NCBI GenBank assembly: GCA_937927675.1
Contig: CALBSG010000113.1
Span: 1 to 36,291, forward strand
Length of the DNA stretch: 36,291 bases
Origin: an uncultured Paracoccaceae bacterium
Lineage (GTDB): Bacteria > Pseudomonadota > Alphaproteobacteria > Rhodobacterales > Rhodobacteraceae
Reading direction: 5' to 3'
Positions 23,492-31,991 of this stretch are shown one piece after another (position 1 is the stretch's first letter; every line of letters begins with the position of its first letter). Below the pieces are notes generated by a model, which did not search any database, had not been told where the DNA came from, and worked only from the letters and a program-made list of their open reading frames with translations. The position numbers and the translations under genes are program-made.

Positions 23492-25237
23492 TCAGTCTTT
23501 GAACTGCAATTGATATAGCCCGGCATAGATCCCGCCTTTGGCCAGAAGGGCTTCATGCGTGCCTTCTTCGGCCACGCGGCCCTGATCCATCACCAGAATA
23601 TGGTCCGCCTCACGCACCGTGGCAAGGCGATGGGCGATGACCAGTGTCGTGCGGCCTTCGGCAGCGCGGGCCAAGGCCTCGGCGATGGCGGCTTCTGAGG
23701 CGGCGTCCAGCGCGCTGGTCGCCTCGTCCAGCAAAAGCACGGGCGCGTCTTGGGCCAGGGCGCGGGCAATCGCGACCCGCTGCTTCTGCCCGCCCGACAG
23801 GGCCGATCCGCGCGGGCCGACCGGGGTGTCGATGCCAAGCGGAAGGTTGGGCAGGAAATCGGTCACATGGGCCATGACAAGCGCAGCGTTCAGGCTTTCA
23901 TTGTCGATGGCATGACCAAGCTCGACATTCTCGCGCAGGGTCTCATCAAAGAGGGCTGCGTCCTGTGTGACGCTGGCAAACATCCGGCGCTGGTCGGCAA
24001 GGGCAAGCGTGGCGCTGTCGATGCCGCCGATCTCGATCCGGCCCGAGGCCGGGTCCATCAGCCCGGTCAACAGCTGAAACACCGTCGATTTCCCCGCACC
24101 CGATGCGCCGACGATGGCCGTGGTTTGGCCCGCGCGGGCGGTGAAGCTGAGGCCGCGCAGCACCGGCTGGTCGCCGTGGGCAAAGGTGACATCGTCAAAG
24201 CGGATGTCTGGTGCGCCGGGGGCGGGCAGGGCCACGCTGTGCGCGGGCCGGTTCTGGGCGGGTGCGGTGTCCAGAAGGCGATAGATCCGCTCAAGGCTGG
24301 TGGCAGCCACCTGCCAGCTGCCGGACAGATCGCCCAAGCGCCGCATCGGTTGAAAGGTTAGCGACATGGCGGTGAAGAAGGACATGAATTCGCCCGTGGT
24401 CCGCGCCCCGCTGGCAATCTGCCCGCCGGCCATCACCAGCACGGCGAAAAAACCAAAACCCGTGACGAAATCCATCATCCCCGGCATCAGCGACCGTCCG
24501 GCGGTGATCTTTACCTCGGCCCGGCGGATCAGCCGCAACACGCGGTCGAACCGGCCAGCCTGATAGGCCTCCATCCGGTTCAACTTGACGGCCTGAATCC
24601 CGTGGAAGATTTCGTCCAGCCGCGTGGCCCGCAACCCGGCCTGGTCGCGCAGATGCACCGTCTTGCGCCGAATATAGCGCTGCACCACCAAGGACGGCAG
24701 GATCAACAGCGGCGCGCCAACAAGGGCGGCCAGCGTCCAGACCGGGTCGATGGACAGTGCCACGACAAAGAGAAAGATCAAGCTGAACAGATCGCGGCCA
24801 ATCCCGGTGACAAGCGCGCTCCAGATCCCTTGCACGGCCATGGTGTCGCCCTGCACCCGTTCGATCAGCGCGCCGGGTGGGTTTTCCTGAAAGAAGCGGC
24901 CCTCAAGTGTCAGAAGGTGGCGCAGCAGGGTGGATTGCATGGCGGCGGCAACCCTTTGGGTTACCGCCGAAATCACTGTGCGCGAGGCGATGGTGGCAAG
25001 ACCGCGGATGGCAAAGAGCCCAAAGATCGCCAGCCCCACCGGCCATAGTGCGGCTTGATCGCCCTTGGCGAAGACCTGATCGAACAGGGGTTCAATTGTC
25101 TTGGACAGCGCCCCCAAGGTCGCGCCTTCGATCAGCATCAACAGGAACGCCAAGCCGATCATCCAAGCTTGCGGGCGCAGGTAGGTCCGCCAAAAGCGGG
25201 CGACTGGGCGGGATTTCGGGGGGGATGCGTCGCTCAA
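23492..25237 (-). CDS. ABC transporter ATP-binding protein/permease (MsbA-like half-transporter)
   Basis: A 581-residue fused exporter. Residues about 1-320 are the membrane domain with six predicted helices, and about 345-580 the ATPase: Walker A VGASGAGKST, signature LSGGQKQR, Walker B VLLLDEATSALD and the H-loop VIAHRLA. The layout is that of homodimeric MsbA-type lipid or drug exporters; substrate unknown. The start is a TTG at 25235-25237 giving (M)SDASPPKS; no ATG fits before the first membrane helix. It is followed on the same strand by ygfZ. Confidence 0.92.
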   Translation of the reverse strand: MSDASPPKSRPVARFWRTYLRPQAWMIGLAFLLMLIEGATLGALSKTIEPLFDQVFAKGDQAALWPVGLAIFGLFAIRGLATIASRTVISAVTQRVAAAMQSTLLRHLLTLEGRFFQENPPGALIERVQGDTMAVQGIWSALVTGIGRDLFSLIFLFVVALSIDPVWTLAALVGAPLLILPSLVVQRYIRRKTVHLRDQAGLRATRLDEIFHGIQAVKLNRMEAYQAGRFDRVLRLIRRAEVKITAGRSLMPGMMDFVTGFGFFAVLVMAGGQIASGARTTGEFMSFFTAMSLTFQPMRRLGDLSGSWQVAATSLERIYRLLDTAPAQNRPAHSVALPAPGAPDIRFDDVTFAHGDQPVLRGLSFTARAGQTTAIVGASGAGKSTVFQLLTGLMDPASGRIEIGGIDSATLALADQRRMFASVTQDAALFDETLRENVELGHAIDNESLNAALVMAHVTDFLPNLPLGIDTPVGPRGSALSGGQKQRVAIARALAQDAPVLLLDEATSALDAASEAAIAEALARAAEGRTTLVIAHRLATVREADHILVMDQGRVAEEGTHEALLAKGGIYAGLYQLQFKD

Positions 25238-25397
25238 TCAGGGGCCTGTCGCGCGGGGAATGGGGCAGGGATCAGCCATAGCCGTGCTGCGCGCCCCTGT
25301 CCAGAAGGCGGGCGGCTCTCGGGCCAGTTCCCGCGCTTTGGTTGACGGCAGCAGACCGCAGGGTTAGCCCTTGATCCAACAGCCGAAAGGACGCGCG

Positions 25398-26597
25398 ATG
25401 ACCCTAGCCCACGGCCGCCCCTACCTTGCCATTCCGGGGCCATCGGTGGTGCCAGACCGCATTCAGCGCGCCATGCATCGATCGGCACCGAATATTTATG
25501 CGGGCGAATTGGTCGAGATGGCCGCCGCACTTTGGCCCGATCTGCGGGCGCTGGCTGGCACCACACAGAACGTTGCAAGCTATATCGGCAATGGCCATGC
25601 CCTGTGGGAGGCGGTGGATACGAACCTTTTCTCGCGCGGCGACAAGGTGCTTTTGCTGGCCTCGGGGCTTTTCGGTCTTGGTTGGGCCAATGCCTTGATG
25701 GGGGTTGGGGTAGAGGTTGAAATCATGGATTTCGGCCGGAGCGCCACCCCGGATATGGCCCGTGTGACCGATCGGCTTTTGGCCGACGATGGCCAGATCA
25801 AGGCCGTGCTGACCACCCATGTTGATACCGCGACTTCGGCGCGCACCGATATCGCGGCATTGCGTGCTGCGATGGATCGGGCGGGGCATGGCGCACTTTT
25901 GGGCGTTGATTGCATTGCCTCGATCGGATGCGACGAATTTCGTATGGATGATTGGGGCGTCGATGTTGCCTTTGCCGCCAGCCAAAAGGGGCTGATGCTG
26001 CCGCCGGGCATCGGCTTTGTCTGGTTTTCGGAAAAGGCGCGGGCGGCGGGGCGCAAGGCCGCGCTGCGGACCCCCTATTGGGATTGGACGGCGCGGGCGG
26101 ATGGGCCAGAGTTTTGGCAGCACTGGCACGGCACGCCGCCGACCCATCATCTTTATGGCCTGCGCGAGGCCTTGGATATGATCTTGCACGACGAAGGTCT
26201 GCCGCAGGTCTGGGCGCGGCACGAGACATTGGCCCACGCTGTCTGGGCGGCCTTTGACGCGTGGGGGCAGGGCCATCCGCGCATCGGGTTGAATATGGCA
26301 GAGCCTGCAGCACGGGCGCGGGCGGTGACCGCGGCCCGGTTTGGCGCGCCGGATGCACAACGTTTGCGGATGTGGTGCGAAGAAAAGGCGGGCGTGACCT
26401 TGGGCATCGGGTTGGGCATGGCAACGCCGGACGATCCGCATTGCACGGGCTTTTTGCGCGTGGCCCATATGGGCCATGTCAACGCCCATATGAGTTTGGG
26501 TGTTCTGGCGGTGATGGAGGCAGGCTTGCAGGCCTTGGCCATTCCGCATGGGGCAGGCGCATTGGAGGCCGCAACCGCGGTGGTGGCAGGGGCATGA
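25398..26597 (+). CDS. Class V aminotransferase (alanine/serine-glyoxylate aminotransferase-like)
   Basis: A 399-residue PLP enzyme. The N-terminal AIPGPSVVPDRIQRAM at about 11-26 and YIGNGHALWEAV near 64-75 are typical of the alanine-glyoxylate and serine-glyoxylate aminotransferase group. VDCIASIG near 174-181 holds the Asp that contacts the cofactor, and FAASQKGLMLPPG near 193-205 the PLP Lys. It would transfer amino groups to glyoxylate or pyruvate; the exact donor is not clear. The start has a GAAAGGA ribosome site. The stop overlaps the EamA transporter start as ATGA. Confidence 0.88.
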   Translation: MTLAHGRPYLAIPGPSVVPDRIQRAMHRSAPNIYAGELVEMAAALWPDLRALAGTTQNVASYIGNGHALWEAVDTNLFSRGDKVLLLASGLFGLGWANALMGVGVEVEIMDFGRSATPDMARVTDRLLADDGQIKAVLTTHVDTATSARTDIAALRAAMDRAGHGALLGVDCIASIGCDEFRMDDWGVDVAFAASQKGLMLPPGIGFVWFSEKARAAGRKAALRTPYWDWTARADGPEFWQHWHGTPPTHHLYGLREALDMILHDEGLPQVWARHETLAHAVWAAFDAWGQGHPRIGLNMAEPAARARAVTAARFGAPDAQRLRMWCEEKAGVTLGIGLGMATPDDPHCTGFLRVAHMGHVNAHMSLGVLAVMEAGLQALAIPHGAGALEAATAVVAGA

Positions 26598-27496
26598 ACA
26601 CGCAAGTCAAACATCCGATCTGGGGCGTTGCCCTGATGCTGGGGGCCATGGCCGTCTTGCCCGGTATTGATGTGATCGCCAAAATTCTGGGCCGTGAGGG
26701 CGTGCCGGTGTTGCAGGTGGTCTGGGCGCGGCTTGCCCTGGGGGCGCTGCTGACTTTGCCCTTTGCGCTGCGCATCGCGGGGCCAAAGGGGTTATGGCCT
26801 GCGCGGCCGTGGTATCATCTGACCCGTGCTGCACTTTTGGTCGCGGCCACGGGCTGCTTTTTCCTGTCGCTGCACTGGTTGCCGATTGCCGATGCGCTGG
26901 CGATCTTTTTCGTGCAGCCGTTGATCGTCACGCTGCTGTCGGCCCTGATCCTGCGCGAGACGGTCGGCCCGCGCCGCCTGATCGCGGTGGCCGTGGGGTT
27001 CATCGGCACGCTTGTCATCATTCGCCCCGGATTGGCCGAAGTGAACCCCGGCTCGTGGCTGGCGCTGGGGGCTGGCGGCTTTTTGGCCTGCTATTTCGTG
27101 ATGACTCGGGCCATTTCAGGCCAAGCCCATGCCATGGTCACCACCTTTCAGACCTCACTTCTGGGCGGTCTGATCCTGTCGGCGGTGATCTGGTGGGTTT
27201 GGGTGCCGCTCACCGTGACGCAGTGGGGGATGTTCGTCGCCCTGGCCTTTATCGCCACCTTTGGCCATCTGATGATCGTGCGGGCTTATGACCATGCCGA
27301 GGCGTCCTTGCTGGCACCTCTGGCCTATACCGAGATGGTCACCTCGGTGATCCTTGGCTGGATCTTCTTCAAGGATTTCCCGGATTTCTGGACCTTTGTC
27401 GGTGTCAGCATCCTGATTTCCTGCGCGCTTTATATCTCGATGCGGGAACGGGCGGCGGGCAGGCCGCCCGCCCCGGACTCGGTGGAACAGCCCTGA
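26594..27496 (+). CDS. EamA-family (DMT superfamily) transporter
   Basis: A 300-residue inner-membrane protein with about ten predicted helices in two EamA repeats. The first starts at IWGVALMLGAMAVLPGIDVI; LPIADALAIFFVQPLIVTLL and LAPLAYTEMVTSVILGWIFF are typical end-of-repeat segments. Such proteins mostly export amino acids or metabolites. The start overlaps the aminotransferase stop (ATGA), so the two are coupled and may handle the same amino or keto acid. The longer frame from 26261 lies inside the aminotransferase gene and is rejected. Confidence 0.9.
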   Translation: MNTQVKHPIWGVALMLGAMAVLPGIDVIAKILGREGVPVLQVVWARLALGALLTLPFALRIAGPKGLWPARPWYHLTRAALLVAATGCFFLSLHWLPIADALAIFFVQPLIVTLLSALILRETVGPRRLIAVAVGFIGTLVIIRPGLAEVNPGSWLALGAGGFLACYFVMTRAISGQAHAMVTTFQTSLLGGLILSAVIWWVWVPLTVTQWGMFVALAFIATFGHLMIVRAYDHAEASLLAPLAYTEMVTSVILGWIFFKDFPDFWTFVGVSILISCALYISMRERAAGRPPAPDSVEQP

Positions 27497-27511
27497 GCAA
27501 ACAGCCCTAGG

Positions 27512-27874
27512 TCACGGCGCGTTCTTTGCCAACCAATCCTGCATCCATGTGATCTCGGCTTCTTGCGCGGCGATCACACCTTCGGCGAGTTTGCGCACCT
27601 CGGGGTCTTTGCCATGTTCAAGGACGATCTTGGCCATGGCAACGGCGCCTTGATGGTGCGGGATCATGCCGCGCACGAAATCCACATCGGCATCGCCGGA
27701 ATATTCAATGGCCATGTTGTCATGCATGGCAGCGTTCGCCTCCATGAAGCCCATGGTCGAGGGCGATTCCATGCCCGTCATGCTGTGCCCGGCATGGGCA
27801 TCGGGCGCGGTTTCGGCCTGTGCAAGACCGGCGGCGGCACAAAGGGTGGCGGCAAGTAGGGGAAGGCGGAACAT
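27512..27874 (-). CDS. DUF305 family periplasmic protein
   Basis: A 120-residue exported protein. The start at MFRLPLLAATLC has an AGGAG ribosome site and gives a signal peptide cleaved after AQA near residue 20. The mature part is rich in His and Met (HAGHSMTGMESPSTMGFMEA), then DVDFVRGMIPHHQGAVAMAK, the DUF305 signature. Such proteins are ferritin-like bundles often linked to copper or other metal binding. Its 3' end is convergent with the EamA gene; no copper genes are adjacent. Confidence 0.88.
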   Translation of the reverse strand: MFRLPLLAATLCAAAGLAQAETAPDAHAGHSMTGMESPSTMGFMEANAAMHDNMAIEYSGDADVDFVRGMIPHHQGAVAMAKIVLEHGKDPEVRKLAEGVIAAQEAEITWMQDWLAKNAP

Positions 27875-28036
27875 TGGACACTCTCCTGGATGGGATGGTG
27901 CTATTGTCCTTCGTGCGGCCACAGAAGCAAATCACCCTTGGGTGAGGCACATCCGCGCACACAGGGCTTGCGTATCGGGGGCTTCACCTTGGCCGACGCC
28001 CTGCCTATTGTGGGAACAGGCGAGAAGGACAGTTTC

Positions 28037-28798
28037 ATGGCACATGGCAGACGGCCCACGGTCGGCATCATTTCAAACTCGCATGTGATGAACGATCGCT
28101 ATGCGGTGCATGGTGCGGGGCACATCAACTCTACCGCCGTGGCCGAGGTGGCCGGCTGCGTGCCGATCATTCTGCCCGCCGATCCAAGGCTGGTGCAGGT
28201 GGAGGAGTTGCTGGCGCTGTGCGATGGGTTCTTGCTGACCGGCGGGCGGCCGAATGTGCATCCTTCGGAATACGGCGAGGCGGAAACCCCGGCCCATGGT
28301 GAGTTTGACCGCAACCGCGATGCCATCACGCTGCCCCTGATCCGCGCTTGCGTCGAGCGTGGCCAGCCGTTTTTCGGGATCTGCCGGGGCTTTCAGGAGC
28401 TGAATGTCGCGATGGGGGGCAGTCTGCACCCCGAAATCCGCGAGCTGCCGGGCCGGATGAACCACCGCATGCCGCCTGAAGGCACGCTGGACGAAGTTTT
28501 TGCCCTGCGCCATCCGGTGCGCTTTACGCCGGGCGGGGTGTTCCATCGGCTTTTGGGCGCCGATGAGGTGATGACCAACACGCTGCATGGCCAAGGCATC
28601 GCGCGGGCAGGGAGCCGCATCGTGATCGAGGGCTATGCCCCGGATCAGACCCCGGAGGCGATCTATGTCGCCGATGCGCCGGGCTTTACCTTGGCCGTGC
28701 AATGGCACCCCGAATGGAATGCGGCGAATGATCCGGTGTCGCGGCCCCTGTTCAGCGCCTTTGGCGAGGCGGTAAAGGCTTGGTCCGGGCGGCATTAG
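28037..28798 (+). CDS. Gamma-glutamyl-gamma-aminobutyrate hydrolase family protein (class I glutamine amidotransferase-like)
   Basis: A 253-residue peptidase C26 protein. The nucleophile elbow FFGICRGFQELNVAMGGSLH at about 113-132 contains the catalytic Cys, and LAVQWHPEWNAAND near 217-230 the catalytic His and Glu. It is related to PuuD, which cleaves gamma-glutamyl-GABA in putrescine breakdown, but other gamma-glutamyl compounds are possible since no puu genes are next to it. The start at 28037 has GAAGGACAG upstream and begins the conserved domain at once. It is divergent from the DUF305 gene. Confidence 0.88.
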   Translation: MAHGRRPTVGIISNSHVMNDRYAVHGAGHINSTAVAEVAGCVPIILPADPRLVQVEELLALCDGFLLTGGRPNVHPSEYGEAETPAHGEFDRNRDAITLPLIRACVERGQPFFGICRGFQELNVAMGGSLHPEIRELPGRMNHRMPPEGTLDEVFALRHPVRFTPGGVFHRLLGADEVMTNTLHGQGIARAGSRIVIEGYAPDQTPEAIYVADAPGFTLAVQWHPEWNAANDPVSRPLFSAFGEAVKAWSGRH

Positions 28799-28881
28799 CC
28801 GATTGCCCATTTAGAAATCAGTCCGGAACGTTGCACGTTTCCGGGGCATGGAACCAAAGACCGAAAGGCAGGTCGACAGGC

Positions 28882-29568
28882 ATGAAACGCTCGCGCATTA
28901 ACGCCATCATGCAGGCTGCGGATGAGATGATCCGCCACTACGGCTTTGTCCTGCCGCCCTTTGCCTCATGGACGCCCGAAGAATTTCGCGCCAACAAAAC
29001 CCGCGCCGCGCGGGTGATTTCGGGGCGCTGCGGTTGGGATATCACCGATTATGGGCAGGGCCGGTTTGATGAGCTGGGCCTGTTCCTGTTCACCTTGCGC
29101 AATGGGCTTTTGTCGGATCTGCAACGCGGCGGTGGCATGTGCTATGCCGAGAAGTTGCTGATTTCTCGTCAGGATCAGCTTTCGCCCATGCACACCCATG
29201 TCATCAAGGCCGAAGACATCATCAATCGCGGCGGGGCGACGCTGGTGGTCGAGCTTTTCGGGTCGGATGACCGCGGCGGTTTTGCACCCGACCGCGGCGG
29301 GATGGTACGCTGTGACGGGATCGACCGCGCCTTTGCCCCCGGTGATAAGCTGCGCCTTGCGCCGGGAGAAAGCGTCACCTTGATGCCGGGCGACTGGCAT
29401 GCGTTTTGGGGTGAGGGTGGCGATGTGCTGATCGGCGAAGTCTCTACCGTGAATGACGATGAGACGGACAACGTGTTCCGCGAACCGATAGGTCGCTTTG
29501 CCGAGATTGACGAAGACGAAGCCCCGCTGCACCTGTTGGTCAGCGACTACCGCAACTTGTTGGCCTGA
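28882..29568 (+). CDS. D-lyxose/D-mannose isomerase family protein
   Basis: A 228-residue cupin-fold sugar isomerase of the D-lyxose ketol-isomerase family. Metal ligands are likely in SPMHTHVIKAEDI at about 105-117 and a His in MPGDWHAFWGEGG near 170-182. RGGGMCYAEKLLISRQDQ precedes them. It would convert D-lyxose to D-xylulose or D-mannose to D-fructose. Start chosen at MKRSRINAIMQAADEM, with GGCAGG upstream. The 83-bp gap before it contains a CCGGAA / TTCCGG inverted repeat near 28823-28843. No sugar kinase or transporter is adjacent. Confidence 0.88.
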   Translation: MKRSRINAIMQAADEMIRHYGFVLPPFASWTPEEFRANKTRAARVISGRCGWDITDYGQGRFDELGLFLFTLRNGLLSDLQRGGGMCYAEKLLISRQDQLSPMHTHVIKAEDIINRGGATLVVELFGSDDRGGFAPDRGGMVRCDGIDRAFAPGDKLRLAPGESVTLMPGDWHAFWGEGGDVLIGEVSTVNDDETDNVFREPIGRFAEIDEDEAPLHLLVSDYRNLLA

Positions 29569-29630
29569 GACTGCTCTTTGAGATTGTTCTTGTCGGCATC
29601 CAAGCGGGCGAGGTGATACCCACAAATGAA

Positions 29631-29660
29631 AAAGGGCGGCCCCAAAGGCCGCCCTTTATT
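29631..29660. terminator. Bidirectional terminator
   Basis: AAAGGGCGGCC-CCAAA-GGCCGCCCTTT is an 11-bp perfect stem with A and T runs, between the convergent D-lyxose isomerase and L,D-transpeptidase genes. Confidence 0.85.
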
Positions 29661-29676
29661 GTTCTCAGCCCATCGA

Positions 29677-30801
29677 TCAGTTCGACGGGCAAACCCCGTT
29701 GACCAGCGGCACCGTGCAGGTGGAGGCGGGCGCGGTTGCCGCAGGGGCCGGCGCGGTGGGCGTCACGGCCGGAGCGACCGTCGTCGTCGCAGCGGGCGCA
29801 ACCACAGGTGCAACCGCTTGCGGCACCACCAGCGGCACCACGGGGGCGGCCGTCGTGGTCGCAGTGGTCGTCGTCGCCGTCGCGGTTGCGGCGGGGGCTG
29901 CGACCGTCGGGGTTGCGGCGGTGACCAGCGGGGCCGCACCGGTTGCAGCCGGTGCCACCGTTGTGGTGACCGGGGCTGCGGCGGCAGGGGCCACAGCGGG
30001 GGCCGCGGCAACCACCGGCGTTGGGGCAGGGGTCTCTACCTTGGGCGTCTCCGCCGCTTTCTTCTTCGGCTGCGGCGGGGGCAGGGTCAGGCCGTGCGGC
30101 ATCGACCCATCGGCATTCAGAACCACCACCTTGGTGCCATCCGGCACCCGGTCAAAGAGATCCATCACGTCTTGGTTGATCATGCGAATACAGCCCGACG
30201 AGGCGTTCTTGCCGATCGAATTCCATTCCGGCGTGCCGTGGATGCGATAGCCGTAATCAACCCCATTGGTCGTCAGATAAAGCGCCCGCGCGCCGAGTGG
30301 GTTTTCCAGCCCGCCGGGCTGACCCTTCTCCCATTTCGCAAGCTCGGGTTTGCGCTCGATCATCTCTTTCGGCGGCGTCCAAGTCGGCCAGGTCTTGCGC
30401 CCGGTGATCAGCGCCTCACCCGACCATTGGAACCCAGCCCGGCCAACGGCAATGCCATAACGCACGGCCTTGTTCTTGCCGGTGACAAGATAAAGATGCC
30501 GGGCTGCAGGGTTGATGATGATGGTGCCAGCAGGCTGGTCGGTCTCATAGGCGACGGTCTGGCGCTGGAACTCTTGCGGCACCTTTTCGACCGGAACGGC
30601 GGGCACGGTGAATTGCGGGTCTGCCTTGGCCGAATAAACCCCCGCGATCAGCGTGGCGTCCTTGGGCAAATCGGCGGTCTTGACGGCAGCAGCGTTGGTC
30701 GCGGTGCCCGTGCCTCCGGTCAAGGCCGGATCCATGACGCAAGCGCCAAGCGAAAATGAAAGCGCCGTGGCGGCAAGCAGGCGGAAGGCAAGGTGGGTCA
30801 T
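29677..30801 (-). CDS. L,D-transpeptidase lipoprotein with Ala/Pro/Thr/Val-rich tail
   Basis: A 374-residue envelope protein by the start chosen (MTHLAFRLLAATALSFSLGAC); starts at 30813 and 30828 are equally possible as none has a clear ribosome site. LGAC at about 18-21 is a lipobox, so Cys21 should be lipidated. The YkuD catalytic domain (about 90-230) carries HGTPEWNSIGKNASSGCIRM at about 188-207, with Cys204 as nucleophile. It would make 3-3 crosslinks or attach proteins to peptidoglycan. After a Lys/Pro-rich linker the last 110 residues are low-complexity Ala, Pro, Thr and Val, ending CTVPLVNGVCPSN with two Cys that could form a small disulfide loop. Confidence 0.9.
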   Translation of the reverse strand: MTHLAFRLLAATALSFSLGACVMDPALTGGTGTATNAAAVKTADLPKDATLIAGVYSAKADPQFTVPAVPVEKVPQEFQRQTVAYETDQPAGTIIINPAARHLYLVTGKNKAVRYGIAVGRAGFQWSGEALITGRKTWPTWTPPKEMIERKPELAKWEKGQPGGLENPLGARALYLTTNGVDYGYRIHGTPEWNSIGKNASSGCIRMINQDVMDLFDRVPDGTKVVVLNADGSMPHGLTLPPPQPKKKAAETPKVETPAPTPVVAAAPAVAPAAAAPVTTTVAPAATGAAPLVTAATPTVAAPAATATATTTTATTTAAPVVPLVVPQAVAPVVAPAATTTVAPAVTPTAPAPAATAPASTCTVPLVNGVCPSN

Positions 30802-30862
30802 ATGCTGGTCCATGCGAATCTTGGCCATGGCAATGGCAAATAAGGTCCAATTACGCTTAGCC

Positions 30863-30890
30863 GAGGGGCTTTGTCGCGTCAAAGCCCCTC
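30863..30890 (-). terminator. Hairpin between the tryptophan dioxygenase and L,D-transpeptidase genes
   Basis: GAGGGGCTTTG / CAAAGCCCCTC is an 11-bp perfect stem with a six-base loop, downstream of the dioxygenase stop and upstream of the L,D-transpeptidase start on the minus strand. No T run follows, so it may be a weak terminator or a stabilising 3' hairpin. A smaller CCACA / TGTGG stem is at 30912-30928. Confidence 0.55.
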
Positions 30891-30933
30891 ACGCTCACGC
30901 AATGGTGAACACCACAAGGGGGGTGTGGCCGCC

Positions 30934-31767
30934 TTACAGGGTGGTGCGCAGGTGCCAAAGTTCGGGGAACAGCTCCACTTCCAGCATCCGGCGCAGATAG
31001 TTCACCCCCGAGGTGCCCCCCGTGCCGCGCTTGAAGCCGATCACACGCTCCACCGTGGTGACATGGTTGAACCGCCAACGGCGGAAGTAATCTTCGAAAT
31101 CCACCAGCTTTTCGGCAAGCTCATAGGCTTCCCAATATTTCAGCGGCTCGCGGTAGACCAATTCCCAGACGGCCCGCACCCCGTCATGGGGAACCCAAGG
31201 CTGGCGCAGATCGCGCGTCAGAACATCGGCCGGCACCGGAAGACCTGCCCGGGCCAGATGACGCAAAGCCTCGTCATAAAGCGAGGGACGAGCGAGTTCG
31301 GCCTCCAGCTTTTCGGTCAGATCGGGGCGATGGGCATGCGGTTTCAGCATGGCCAGATTGCGGTTGCCGACCGCATATTCGATCAACCGATATTGCCAAG
31401 ACTGGAACCCCGACGATTGTCCCAACCCCTCGCGGAAGGTGGTGTAATCGGCCGGGGTCATCGTGCGCAGCACATCCCAAGCATTGTTCAACTGTTCAAA
31501 GATGCGGGAAATTCGGGCCAGCATCTTGAAGGCCTCGCGGGCGCGATCCTCGGCCACGGCGCGGCGCGCAGCGTCCAGTTCGTGCAAGGCCAGCTTCATC
31601 CAAAGCTCTGAGGTCTGGTGCTGGATGATGAACAACATCTCATCATGCGCGCCGGTCAGAAGGTGCTGGCTCGTCAGGATGCGGTCGATCTGCAGATAGT
31701 CGCCATAGGACATGCGGCCGTCAAAGGACATCTGCGCGCCATCGCCTGCGGGATCATAGGTGGTCAT
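30934..31767 (-). CDS. kynA: Tryptophan 2,3-dioxygenase
   Basis: A 277-residue haem enzyme of usual bacterial length that opens the indole ring of L-tryptophan to N-formylkynurenine. LFIIQHQTSELWMKL at 45-59 includes His50 near the substrate, FREGLGQSSGFQSWQYRLIE at 111-130 forms the substrate pocket with Arg112, FNHVTTVERVIG at 233-244 holds the probable axial haem ligand His235, and GTGGTSGVNYLR at 248-259 closes the site. It is downstream of kynureninase on the same strand, separated by a 224-bp gap with a paired repeat, so it may be co-transcribed or separately controlled. Confidence 0.95.
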   Translation of the reverse strand: MTTYDPAGDGAQMSFDGRMSYGDYLQIDRILTSQHLLTGAHDEMLFIIQHQTSELWMKLALHELDAARRAVAEDRAREAFKMLARISRIFEQLNNAWDVLRTMTPADYTTFREGLGQSSGFQSWQYRLIEYAVGNRNLAMLKPHAHRPDLTEKLEAELARPSLYDEALRHLARAGLPVPADVLTRDLRQPWVPHDGVRAVWELVYREPLKYWEAYELAEKLVDFEDYFRRWRFNHVTTVERVIGFKRGTGGTSGVNYLRRMLEVELFPELWHLRTTL

Positions 31768-31900
31768 GGGTCTCTCCGTTGAAAAGATGGGGGGGGCGTC
31801 AGGCGACGCGGGCCATCCGGTTCAACACGGAAAGATTGCCGAGAGTGCGCCACAAGCAGGTCCAGCCAGAGGGGCGGCACAGTGGGTTGGTCGCGGCTTT

Positions 31901-31980
31901 TATCTTGGTAAAAATACTCCCACCGGAGGCTCTGCCGGCAATTCCGGGGGCCTCGGGCGGGCGTATTTGAGCCAAGATGA
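31901..31980. repeat. Inverted pair of GTATTT / CCAAGAT intergenic elements
   Basis: Between the kynureninase stop and the dioxygenase start are two facing copies of one element: TATCTTGGTAAAAATACTCC (31901-31920) and GTATTTGAGCCAAGATGA (31963-31980), with GC-rich arms between (CACCGGAGGC and GCCTCGGGCGGGC). The core matches the sequence at 6811-6830. The pair can fold into a long stem-loop and may separate transcription of the two kynurenine genes. Confidence 0.7.
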
Positions 31981-31991
31981 AATTCATCGTC

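Noticed and set aside
29699..30040. Repetitive-looking GC-rich DNA that could be taken for a tandem repeat or a Val/Gly/Ala-rich plus-strand gene
   Set aside because: It is the low-complexity Ala/Pro/Thr/Val tail of the L,D-transpeptidase on the minus strand; no fixed repeat unit is seen and the plus-strand frame is its shadow.
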